From: Deltaproteobacteria bacterium
GTDB lineage: Bacteria; Myxococcota_A; Polyangia; JAAYKL01
DNA length: 59,248 nucleotides
Assembly (NCBI GenBank): GCA_028713995.1
Contig: JAQTNF010000012.1
Location: 1-59,248 of the forward strand
Direction: 5' to 3'
Part shown: positions 49,957 to 57,048 of the stretch, piece after piece
Layout of the letters: each line of letters opens with the position of its first letter
How positions within the stretch are numbered: position 1 is the stretch's first letter
Program-made: the position numbers and the translations under genes
Notes under the pieces: generated by a model
What the model was told of the DNA's origin: nothing
The model's input: the letters and a program-made list of their open reading frames with translations, nothing else
The model's database searches: none

Positions 49957-50346
49957 CTACTTCAGAGTGCTCACGTCGGCGCAGGCGAGCAGCCGCTCGT
50001 CGGTCGTGACGAGCGTCGCGCGGTGCTCGATCGCCGTCGCGGCGATCAGGCGATCGGCGGGATCGCCGTGGAGCGAGAGGGCGACGGAGCGCACGGCGAT
50101 TTCGATGGTGATGGGGAGCACGGTAAGGTTGCGCGCGCGAAGCGCCAAGCGGCAGAAGCTGGCGGCGTCCGTACCGGGATCGAGGCGGCCGCGCTCGACG
50201 AGCATCGCGATCTCCCACAGCGAGATGTCGCTCACCGCGAGCGAGCCCGCAGCCGCTTCGCGTTCAATGGTGGCGCGGGCCTTGGCCGACAACCGCTTCG
50301 GTGCGAGCGCGTCGAAGACGAGCGCGCAGGTGTCAAGAAGGAGCAT
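49957..50346 (-). CDS. VapC-type PIN-domain ribonuclease toxin
   Basis: A 129-residue PIN-domain protein with the expected acidic residues: LLLDTCALVF (Asp 5), DISLWEIAML (Glu), GDPADRLIAATA (Asp) and VTTDERL (Asp). VapC toxins cleave tRNA or rRNA when the partner antitoxin is degraded. The gene starts inside the 3' end of the antitoxin gene (14-nt overlap), which enforces coupled expression. Confidence 0.92.
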   Translation of the reverse strand: MLLLDTCALVFDALAPKRLSAKARATIEREAAAGSLAVSDISLWEIAMLVERGRLDPGTDAASFCRLALRARNLTVLPITIEIAVRSVALSLHGDPADRLIAATAIEHRATLVTTDERLLACADVSTLK

Positions 50347-50569
50347 CGGCGCTCCAGTCCTCGGCGATAGGCGAGGTCACATCGCCGACCACGGTCTTGG
50401 CCCGCAAAACCGCCAGAGCCTCGCGCGCTTCCGTCGCCGAGTCGTCGCACCCGACGACCCGGGCGATGATCCGTCCACGCCTGGTGATGCGCACCTCCTC
50501 GCCGTGCGCGACTCGGGCGAGATACCGTTGCAGATGCTTGCGCAGGTCGGAGACGGTGGTTTCGATCAT
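50333..50569 (-). CDS. Phd/YefM-type antitoxin
   Basis: A 78-residue antitoxin: the DNA-binding N-terminus MIETTVSDLRKHLQRYLARV, then GEEVRITRRGRIIARVV, is the Phd/YefM fold; the acidic tail (TSPIAEDWSADAPS) would wrap the toxin. ATG 50569 follows AAAGGAGGGATC; an upstream in-frame ATG at 50587 lies inside the operator and is less likely. It neutralises the downstream PIN toxin and likely represses its own promoter. Confidence 0.9.
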   Translation of the reverse strand: MIETTVSDLRKHLQRYLARVAHGEEVRITRRGRIIARVVGCDDSATEAREALAVLRAKTVVGDVTSPIAEDWSADAPS

Positions 50570-50579
50570 GATCCCTCCT

Positions 50580-50600
50580 TTGTACAATTTAAATGTACAA
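50580..50600. promoter_or_regulatory. Inverted-repeat operator of the toxin-antitoxin operon
   Basis: Perfect 7-bp arms TTGTACA (50580-50586) and TGTACAA (50594-50600) flank an AT-only 7-bp centre (ATTTAAA). The site touches the antitoxin ribosome site and probably overlaps its -10 region, the usual place for Phd-family autorepression. It stands out against the surrounding GC-rich DNA. Confidence 0.75.
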
Positions 50601-50662
50601 CACAGGGCCTACGAAGGCAAGGCGCACACGACGGGAGAGATGACCCCGCCACGGAGATAGGC

Positions 50663-50668
50663 TACCCT
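50663..50668 (+). promoter_or_regulatory. Putative leaderless -10 box (TACCCT)
   Basis: TACCCT ends 7 nt before ATG 50676, with TCCGCTC between and no ribosome site. An overlapping TAGGCT at 50658-50663 is an alternative with 12-nt spacing. Confidence 0.4.
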
Positions 50669-50675
50669 TCCGCTC

Positions 50676-52964
50676 ATGCCTGACCCGGCGGGAAACCCGA
50701 CCAGACCCGCGACGATCCGGCGCGCGACGCTGGCCGTCACGGGCATGCACTGCGCCAACTGCTCGGCTGCGGTGGAGCGCGGCCTGCGCATGCTTCCGGG
50801 CGTGATCGAGGCTTCGGTGTCGTACGCCACGGAGCGCGCGGTCGTGACCTACGATCCGGCGGCCGTCGACGAGCGGGCGCTCATCGACAAGGTGCGCTCC
50901 ATCGGCTACGGCGTGGTGGAACCGAAGACCGCGCGGCCCTGGGAGGAGGAGCGCGCGGCGCGCGAGCAGGGAATCCGGCGCGAGATCCACAAGCTCGCCG
51001 TGGGCGTCTCGTTCGCGGCGCCCCTCTTCGCCTTCAGCATGGCGCGGGATCTGGGGCTTCTCGGCGCGGCGGCGCACGGGCCGTGGACCTTGTGGCTCAT
51101 GTTCGCCCTCGCCCTGCCCGTGCAGGCGTATGTGGGCGGCGACTACGCCGTGGGGGCGGTCAAGGCGCTGCGCAACCGGGTCGCGAACATGGACGTGCTC
51201 GTGGCGCTCGGCTCGTTCGCGGCGTTCGCCTTCAGCGTGGCCGTCACGATCGCCCTCGCGCTCGGGAGCGGATCGCTCGGCCACCACGTGTACTTCGAGA
51301 CCGCGGCGGCGATCGTGACGCTGGTCAAGCTCGGCAAGCTGCTCGAGGCGCGCGCCAAGGGCAAGGCCGGGGCGGCTCTCGAGAGGCTCGCGGATCTCGC
51401 GCCGCGCACGGCTCGCGTGCTCGAGGGCGGCCGGGAGATCGAGGTGCCGGCCGGGGCCCTTGCCGCGGGGGACGTGCTCCTCGTGCGGCCGGGGGAGCCC
51501 CTTCCCGCGGACGGCGTGGTGCGCGAAGGCCGCTCGCTCGTAGACGAGAGCATGCTCACGGGCGAGAGCATGCCCGTGGACAAGGGACCGGGCGACGCGG
51601 TGGTCGGCGGCACGGTGAACGGCCCGGCCCTCCTCAAGGTGGAGGTCGCGCAGGCAGGAGAGGGCACCGTGCTCGCCCAGATCGTGCGGCTCGTCCGCGA
51701 CGCGGAGCAGGGCAAGGCGCGCGTCCAGCGGCTCGCCGACAAGGTGGCGTCCGTGTTCGTGCCGCTCGTGGCCGGCGCGGCGCTCGCGGCCTTCCTCGTG
51801 TGGTGGCTCGCGGTTGGGGCCGGGCTCCCCGCGGCGATCGTCCGGGCCGTGGCCGTGCTCGTGGTGGCCTGCCCGTGCGCGCTCGGTCTCGCCACGCCCA
51901 CGGCCGTCATGGCCGCCATGGGCCGGGCAGCCGAAAGCGGCATCCTCATCCGCCGGGCCGACGCGCTCGAGCGCGCGGGCTCGATCCGCACGGTGGTGCT
52001 CGACAAGACCGGGACCCTGACCGTGGGCCGCCCGCAGCTCACGGACGTGATCCCCTCGCCGGGCGTGGATGCTGCCGAGGTGGTCCGGCTGGCGGCGTCC
52101 GCGGAACAGGGCAGCGAGCATCCGCTCGGGAAGGCGTTTGTCACGGAGGCGACGCGTCGGGGCATGGAGATCGGGGAGCCCGAGAGCTTCGAGGCGCGAC
52201 CCGGGTTCGGCGGGAGGGCGCGGGTGGCGGGCCGCAGCGTGCTCATCGGCAATGCCCGCCTCATGCGGGACGAGGGCGTCGTCGTTTCCCCGCTCGAGGC
52301 CGAGGCCGCGCGTCTCGAGGCCCTGGGTCACACGGTCGTGTTCGTGGCTGCGGACGGCGCTCTCGCGGGTCTCGCGGCCTTCGCGGACACGCTCAAACCG
52401 GGCTCGCGCGAGGCGGTGGCCGGGCTTAAGCGCATGGGGCTCGGCGTCGTGCTGCTGACGGGTGACAACCGCACCGTGGCCGAGACAATGGCGCGCGAGG
52501 CGGGCATCGGGCGCGTGCGGAGCGAGGTGCGGCCGGCCGACAAGGCGGTCGAGGTGCGGCGGCTCAAGGAATCGGGCGATGGGCCCGTGGCCATGGTGGG
52601 CGACGGCATCAACGACGCGCCGGCTTTGGCCGAGGCCGACCTCGGCATCGCGCTCGGCACCGGAGCCGGAATCGCCATGGAGACCGCGGACGCCACGCTC
52701 ATGCGCGGGGACCTGCGCGCGCTTTTGGAGGTCGTGGCCCTGTCCCGGGCCGCCGTGCGCGTGATGCGGCAGAACATGTTCTGGGCCTTCTTCTACAACG
52801 TCGCGCTCATCCCGGTCGCGGCGGGCGTGCTTTATCCGCTCGTGTTCCTTCCGGGGTGGCTGCGCGCCCTGCACCCGGCCGCGGCCGCTCTCGCCATGGC
52901 GTTCTCGAGCGTGACAGTGGTCGCAAACAGCCTGCGCCTGCGACGCATCAAGCTCGCCGCATGA
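50676..52964 (+). CDS. copA: Cu+-type P1B ATPase
   Basis: A 762-residue heavy-metal-transporting ATPase. One N-terminal HMA domain ([15 protein letters not shown], Cys 26 and 29), eight predicted transmembrane helices, the ion-site CPC ([12 protein letters not shown], about 398-400), the phosphorylation motif DKTGTLT (about 442), a His-Pro motif (SEHPLGKAF) and [10 protein letters not shown] (about 641) are present. FFYNVAL in helix 7 and MAFSSVTVV in helix 8 match Cu+-exporting P1B-1 enzymes. It would expel copper(I) from the cytoplasm. It appears leaderless and ends in an ATGA overlap with a short frame. No CueR-type regulator is adjacent. Confidence 0.93.
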   Translation: MPDPAGNPTRPATIRRATLAVTGMHCANCSAAVERGLRMLPGVIEASVSYATERAVVTYDPAAVDERALIDKVRSIGYGVVEPKTARPWEEERAAREQGIRREIHKLAVGVSFAAPLFAFSMARDLGLLGAAAHGPWTLWLMFALALPVQAYVGGDYAVGAVKALRNRVANMDVLVALGSFAAFAFSVAVTIALALGSGSLGHHVYFETAAAIVTLVKLGKLLEARAKGKAGAALERLADLAPRTARVLEGGREIEVPAGALAAGDVLLVRPGEPLPADGVVREGRSLVDESMLTGESMPVDKGPGDAVVGGTVNGPALLKVEVAQAGEGTVLAQIVRLVRDAEQGKARVQRLADKVASVFVPLVAGAALAAFLVWWLAVGAGLPAAIVRAVAVLVVACPCALGLATPTAVMAAMGRAAESGILIRRADALERAGSIRTVVLDKTGTLTVGRPQLTDVIPSPGVDAAEVVRLAASAEQGSEHPLGKAFVTEATRRGMEIGEPESFEARPGFGGRARVAGRSVLIGNARLMRDEGVVVSPLEAEAARLEALGHTVVFVAADGALAGLAAFADTLKPGSREAVAGLKRMGLGVVLLTGDNRTVAETMAREAGIGRVRSEVRPADKAVEVRRLKESGDGPVAMVGDGINDAPALAEADLGIALGTGAGIAMETADATLMRGDLRALLEVVALSRAAVRVMRQNMFWAFFYNVALIPVAAGVLYPLVFLPGWLRALHPAAAALAMAFSSVTVVANSLRLRRIKLAA

Positions 52965-53074
52965 GCTTCCCGTCCACGCGTTACCTCGCCAACACCGCAA
53001 TCGTGGAGCAGGCAGGACCGGGGAACTGCCCCTGGCCTTTCCGTGACACCTCCTACGCAGTGAGCTACAAATAG
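52961..53074 (+). pseudogene. Short frame resembling the start of the downstream methyltransferase
   Basis: A 37-codon frame whose ATG overlaps the copA stop (ATGA). It begins [13 protein letters not shown]; the adenine methyltransferase at 55872 contains IFPSTRYLGSKRKL. The DNA TTCCCGTCCACGCG is identical in both, followed by TTACCT versus CTACCT. After residue 9 the similarity ends. It may be a truncated first copy of the methyltransferase 5' end, left behind by an insertion. Confidence 0.4.
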
Positions 53075-53086
53075 GAAGACGGAGGG

Positions 53087-53470
53087 ATGATGTCCCAGGC
53101 AGCACAGCAGTGGGTGGAACTGGCTCGCTACGACATGGACACGGCCCGGGCGATGCTCGATTCGGGCCGCTTCCTTTACGTGCTGTTCTGCTGCCAGCAG
53201 GCCGTGGAAAAGATGTTCAAGGGGCTCATCGTGCGGCGCACGGGCGAATTCCCCCCGCGCATACACGGCCTCGTGCGACTGGCCGAGACGGCCGCGATCG
53301 AGTTGGAGGAAGAGCGCCTGGATTTCCTCAGGAAGCTCTCGTCCTACTACATCCAGACACGCTACCCGGAGGAGATCGCCGCACTCGCCGGGAGCGTTTC
53401 CGCGACACAGGCGCGCGAGACGCTGCGCCGGACCGAGGAGTTGATACGATGGGTCGAGTCGATACCGTGA
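53087..53470 (+). CDS. HEPN-domain toxin
   Basis: A 127-residue all-helical HEPN protein: WVELARYDMDTARAMLDSGRFLYVLFCCQQAVEKMFKGLI, then TGEFPPRIHGLVRLAE and SSYYIQTRYPEE. HEPN proteins paired with minimal nucleotidyltransferases act as RNases; the His after PPRI and the Tyr-rich YYIQTRYP segment are the features expected in this subgroup. GGAGGG precedes ATG 53087 (ATG 53090 is also possible). It overlaps the nucleotidyltransferase by 22 nt. Confidence 0.88.
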   Translation: MMSQAAQQWVELARYDMDTARAMLDSGRFLYVLFCCQQAVEKMFKGLIVRRTGEFPPRIHGLVRLAETAAIELEEERLDFLRKLSSYYIQTRYPEEIAALAGSVSATQARETLRRTEELIRWVESIP

Positions 53471-53781
53471 CCGCCGCCCGGGCGCGGCGGGCGATTGATG
53501 TCCTCTCCGGCGAGGCCGTGGTGCGCGCGGCGTACGTCTTCGGGTCGCAGGCGGAAGGGACGGCGGACGAGTGGAGCGACATCGATCTGGCCGCGTTCGT
53601 CGAGGGCGTCGAGTTGTGGGACATCGAGCGCCGCGCCCTCGCCGCGGTGCGGATGCAGAAGATCGCGGGCGACGACATGGAGCTGCATCTTTTCCCGGCC
53701 GCGAGCCTGTCGAACCCGGAGCCGGCGAGCTTTGTCGCATACATTCTTCGATGCGGCGCGCGGGTCGAGCTTTCCTCGTAG
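53449..53781 (+). CDS. MNT-type minimal nucleotidyltransferase antitoxin
   Basis: A 110-residue minimal nucleotidyltransferase: AAYVFGSQAEGTADEWSDIDLAAFVEG contains G-S-x10-D-x-D, the metal and NTP-binding signature. Studied members (MntA-type) inactivate the partner HEPN toxin by adding AMP to a Tyr near its active site. The start overlaps the toxin gene, so toxin and antitoxin are made together. The order here is toxin first. Confidence 0.88.
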   Translation: MGRVDTVTAARARRAIDVLSGEAVVRAAYVFGSQAEGTADEWSDIDLAAFVEGVELWDIERRALAAVRMQKIAGDDMELHLFPAASLSNPEPASFVAYILRCGARVELSS

Positions 53782-54096
53782 CTCCACGGGGGCACGGAGG
53801 TAGGGTTGCTGGCCTCGGCCACTTCGATGACGCCGCATTTGATTGTCACGCCCAGCACCCGGGCCGCGATGTCCAGGTCGGCCTCGCACGCACAGGAAGC
53901 AGGACGCACGGTCCTCTCGGGCGCTGCGATCGGCGCGCACGAAAGATACTGTACGTTATCGGACGTGCGGTTCCGCCCCGCGCCGCGGTTCATCTCGTGA
54001 TGCCGCGCTTCGCCAAGGTCGATTCGTGGAGGCCGTGGCATGGGGAGAGAGCGCCCTGGAATAGTCCGTCATTCCAGTCCTGACCCTATCCTTCCT
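53782..54096. other. Intergenic region with transposase remnant
   Basis: About 315 nt without an intact gene. The only recognisable content is the transposase N-terminus on the minus strand, listed separately. Confidence 0.6.
53973..54041 (-). pseudogene. Remnant of a REP-associated (Y1) transposase N-terminus
   Basis: The minus strand from ATG 54041 reads MPRPPRIDLGEARHHEMNRG, very close to the opening of Y1_Tnp/REP-associated tyrosine transposases (typically MPR-x-PRI-D/E-x2-GA-x2-HVMNRG). The His-Val pair is altered to His-Glu and resemblance stops after about 23 residues; the catalytic HxH and Tyr regions are absent. It is a fragment, not an active element. Confidence 0.55.
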
Positions 54097-55383
54097 TTAA
54101 GAGGGAAATGCATAAGGGAAGGAAAACTGATTTTTCCCATCCGTTTTATACAGATTCTTAATCGGCGAGTAGGTCTTCACGCGAACCTCCTGCGCGCCTG
54201 GCCAGAACTCAACCAATCGAAAGTATCCGTCCGCCGAAGTCGGATGTCTGGCCACCATCTGATAAACCGGGAGGCCATCGTCATCGTTCGAAATCAGAAA
54301 ACCCGGTCCGCACAATTCATGGCCGGAAAAGACAAAGCGAACATTCCCGTTCTCCCTGACCAGCTTCTGCCAGATTTCCTCGCCGTCATTGATGCCGGCG
54401 TCCTCATCGATGATGCCGGCGTCATTCAAAAAATAGCTGTGCGGATTGTAGCTCTGGTCGGGACGAGTGAGGTGGTCATACCGCGTAGAGTCGCAGTAGA
54501 GATACGCATGAGTAATGATGATCGCGGAAGTCGTTGAGTAGCTCTTCAAGACGCCATCCGCCCAATCAAGCACCTCGTCCGTCGGCGCCCACTGGAGACT
54601 GACCACGAGCCAGTCCATGCCTGATACCGAAAACAGATAGTAAGTGTTCTCGATATGATTCTCCATATAACGGCCCGAGGGAGGAGGAATTGTCGTTGGA
54701 AAATAATCGTTAATCAGCGTGACGTCTTCAAGCCACTGGTTCGTGGTGTAGTCATGATTGCCGGTCGCGAGTATATAAGGAACGTGATTGTCAAGTATAT
54801 GCATCGCGTCTGACGCGGCCTGCCACTGTACTGTGCGGTTTACAGTCACGAAGTCCCCCACGGTGAGGACAAAGGCGATGTGAAGCGTCTCTGCCTGGTC
54901 GACAATCCAACTTGTTTGGTCGTTGAAGATCGAGGGATATGATTTGGAGTAGAATTGCATGTCCGGGAGAACAATGATGGTCCAGAAATTGGAGTCTCCG
55001 CCGTCACTGCCAGCATCCGCGGCGGCATCGTTTCCCGCGTCCCCAACATTGGAGTCCGAATTCGTGTCGGTGCCGGTATCACTGCCAGTGTCTGAGTCGC
55101 CGTCGCCATCCGTGTCCGAGTCACCGTCAGTGTCACCATCGGTGTCCGTGTCGCCATCGGCGTCCGAGTCAGTGTCGGCATCGGAGCCAGAATTTGTGTC
55201 GGAGTCACCGTCACCATCGGCGTCCGATCCGGTGTCGGTGCCAGTGTCCGTGCCGCCGTCATTGCCGTTGTCCTTGTCACCGCCGCATGCAGACAACGAC
55301 ATCATGGCCGCCATGGCCATGAGCACGAGAACGCCATGAAGGCCGGAGTTCGGCCCGAGAGGGGTTTGCATCGCATTTCTCAT
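54097..55383 (-). CDS. Metallophosphoesterase lipoprotein with Asp-rich linker
   Basis: A 428-residue lipoprotein (MAMAAMMSLSAC) with about 75 residues of DTDGDSD repeats, then a calcineurin-like phosphoesterase domain: TIIVLPDMQFYSK, LTVGDFVTVN, ILATGNHDYTTN, AIIITHAYLY and FVFSGHELCG. The last motif has GHE in place of the usual GHxH, so one metal ligand may differ. Codons are noticeably more A/T-rich than those of neighbouring genes, suggesting acquisition from another source. The start overlaps a small upstream frame (ATGA). Confidence 0.82.
   Translation of the reverse strand: MRNAMQTPLGPNSGLHGVLVLMAMAAMMSLSACGGDKDNGNDGGTDTGTDTGSDADGDGDSDTNSGSDADTDSDADGDTDTDGDTDGDSDTDGDGDSDTGSDTGTDTNSDSNVGDAGNDAAADAGSDGGDSNFWTIIVLPDMQFYSKSYPSIFNDQTSWIVDQAETLHIAFVLTVGDFVTVNRTVQWQAASDAMHILDNHVPYILATGNHDYTTNQWLEDVTLINDYFPTTIPPPSGRYMENHIENTYYLFSVSGMDWLVVSLQWAPTDEVLDWADGVLKSYSTTSAIIITHAYLYCDSTRYDHLTRPDQSYNPHSYFLNDAGIIDEDAGINDGEEIWQKLVRENGNVRFVFSGHELCGPGFLISNDDDGLPVYQMVARHPTSADGYFRLVEFWPGAQEVRVKTYSPIKNLYKTDGKNQFSFPYAFPS
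55043..55268 (-). repeat. Asp-rich coding repeat in an AT-richer gene
   Basis: About 75 codons of GAC/GAT with ACT, ACC, GGC, TCC and GCC in the lipoprotein at 54097-55383. The Asp-rich linker is conserved in kind although the gene has different codon use. Confidence 0.8.
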
Positions 55384-55535
55384 TTCCCCCTCCCTTCGCT
55401 GGGTTTTTCCTCAGAAGAGCCTGTTTTATTGTTCTCCTCTGTCGCGCCCGGCACGGCCGCGGCGCTCACGAGCGCCAGCGAACTACCTCGGGAATAGGGG
55501 TTCTCGGGACGAGCACAGCTTCTTGTTGATGACAT
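55380..55535 (-). CDS. Small frame coupled to the phosphoesterase gene
   Basis: A 51-residue frame starting at ATG 55535 behind a strong GGAGGAG site and ending in an ATGA overlap with the phosphoesterase lipoprotein. The middle contains a hydrophobic run (SSLALVSAAAVPGA) and the end is charged (EEKPSEGRGK). No family is recognised. The strong ribosome site plus overlap make translation plausible; it may act as a coupling leader peptide. Confidence 0.4.
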   Translation of the reverse strand: MSSTRSCARPENPYSRGSSLALVSAAAVPGATEENNKTGSSEEKPSEGRGK

Positions 55536-55871
55536 CTTCTCCTCCGTGTGTGCCCTAATGAAAAGGGCGAGTGAGTCGACCTCTCGCGAGAAACCCACCC
55601 GCCCAATCCGCACACACGAAGGGAACCACCCCTCCGCTGCCACGGTAGCGGAATGCGAGAGGTCTTTGTCTTGAGCGTCCCTTCGGTTCTCTCCGTCGCG
55701 GTTGGTAAGTCCGCCAAGCCCCTCGAGGGGCAGGAGAGAGCTTCTGGTTGGCTCACTTCAGAGTATGCCGGGGAGTGAGGAGGTTTTCAACAACATGCGT
55801 GACCGTTCGTTGATTGCTGTCAAAAACGCCCATTACATGGTTGATTATGACATGCGCATGAGTGATCTCCC
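55536..55871. other. Intergenic region, no gene recognised
   Basis: About 335 nt between the small frame and the methyltransferase. It holds a weak GCCCT/AGGGC stem (55552-55568) and a 14-bp palindrome (55718-55731). The final 90 nt are AT-richer than the surroundings. Confidence 0.55.
55718..55731. repeat. 14-bp perfect palindrome
   Basis: GCCCCTCGAGGGGC is fully self-complementary. It could be a protein-binding site or, in RNA, a weak stem. No T-tract follows on either strand, so it is not an intrinsic terminator. Confidence 0.45.
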
Positions 55872-56939
55872 GTGAGCTTCGTCCTCACACCGCCCGGACC
55901 GAGGCCGAGGTCGATCTTCCCGTCCACGCGCTACCTGGGCAGCAAGCGCAAGCTGCTCGGCCTGCTCGAGGGCGTGCTCGGGCGCCTTGCGTTCGACACG
56001 GCGCTCGACGCGTTCTCGGGCACGGGCGCGGTCGCGTACCTCATGAAGTCCATGGGCAAGGCGGTCACGGCGAACGACGCGCTCGCGGCCAATGCGGTCG
56101 CGGCACGGGCGCTCGTCGCGAACCAATCGGAGGCGCTCGGCTCAAAGGCGCAGGATCTCGTCTCGGGCCTTCCGCGCGGAAACGAGGCTCCCGGGTTCGT
56201 GGAGACCGAGTTCGACGGGATCTTCTTCGAGCGCGACGAGAACCGCTTCCTCGACCAGATCCTCCCCCGCGTCCACGCGCTTGGAGGCGCGCAAAGGGAT
56301 CTCGCGCTCCTCGCCCTGTGCGGCGCGTGCCTCGCCAAGCGGCCCTACAACCTGTTCCACAGGGCCAACCTCGCCATGCGGCGCCGCGACGTGCCGCGCT
56401 CGTTTGGAAACAAGACCACCTGGGACACGCCCTTTGCCGAGCTGTTCGCGCGCTACGCCGCGGAGAACGACGCGGCGGTCTTCGACTCCGGGAGAGCGTG
56501 CCAGGCCCTGCGCGGCGACGTCCTGGCGCTCGATCCTTCAGGTTACGACCTCGTGTACCTCGACCCGCCCTATGTCTCGGCGCGCGGCGCTGGAGTAGAT
56601 TATTTAGATTATTATCATTTTCTGGAAGGCCTGTGCGAACCCGAGGGGTGGGGCGGCCGCATCCTGCGCAGGTACAAGCACAAGCCGCTCGAGGGGCGCG
56701 GGGCGAGCCCCTGGTGCGATCCGTGCCGCATCGTGGCCGAGTTCGCGCGCGCCGTGGCGCACTTTTCGCGCTCCACGCTGGTCGTGTCCTACCGTTCGGA
56801 CGGCATCCCGTCCTTGGACGCCATCGCCGGGTTCCTGAAGGCCGCGGGCAAGCGCGTGGAAGTGGTGGATGCGGGCTCGTACACCTATGCGCTCAGCCGC
56901 AACCGCGCCTCGCGCGAGGTGGTGCTGGTCGGAACCTAA
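55872..56939 (+). CDS. D12-class DNA adenine methyltransferase
   Basis: A 355-residue N6-adenine methyltransferase of the D12/Dam-like class. It has FPSTRYLGSKRKLLGLLEGVL and the SAM motif ALDAFSGTGAVAYLMKSMG near the N-terminus, RPYNLFHRANLAMR in the middle, and the catalytic motif LVYLDPPYVSARG followed by DYLDYYHFLEGL. GTG 55872 is used; the first 15 residues (SFVLTPPGPRPRS) are atypical for the family, whose members start close to the YLGSKRKL motif. No restriction enzyme gene is adjacent, so it may be orphan or part of a defence system. A run of AT-ending codons at 56589-56621 follows the catalytic motif. Confidence 0.88.
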   Translation: MSFVLTPPGPRPRSIFPSTRYLGSKRKLLGLLEGVLGRLAFDTALDAFSGTGAVAYLMKSMGKAVTANDALAANAVAARALVANQSEALGSKAQDLVSGLPRGNEAPGFVETEFDGIFFERDENRFLDQILPRVHALGGAQRDLALLALCGACLAKRPYNLFHRANLAMRRRDVPRSFGNKTTWDTPFAELFARYAAENDAAVFDSGRACQALRGDVLALDPSGYDLVYLDPPYVSARGAGVDYLDYYHFLEGLCEPEGWGGRILRRYKHKPLEGRGASPWCDPCRIVAEFARAVAHFSRSTLVVSYRSDGIPSLDAIAGFLKAAGKRVEVVDAGSYTYALSRNRASREVVLVGT

Positions 56940-57013
56940 AACCTCTTCAAAACCTCTTCCCCCCCAAACGGATCGTGCGGGAATTGCTCGGAAATGGGAC
57001 GATGGCGCGAAAC

Positions 57014-57041
57014 TTGATCTTGTAATGCTTTAAACTACAAT
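57014..57041 (+). promoter_or_regulatory. Promoter with leaderless spacing before DUF4015 gene
   Basis: TTGATC (57014-57019), 16 nt, TACAAT (57036-57041), then 7 nt to ATG 57049. The nearby in-frame ATG 57043 would lie upstream of the predicted transcription start, which decides for 57049. The best match to a sigma70 promoter in the window. Confidence 0.62.
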
Positions 57042-57048
57042 TATGTAC

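Noticed and set aside
53806-54083. Short plus-strand open frames between the MNT gene and the phosphoesterase
   Set aside because: No ribosome sites, no recognisable domains, and they run opposite the transposase remnant.
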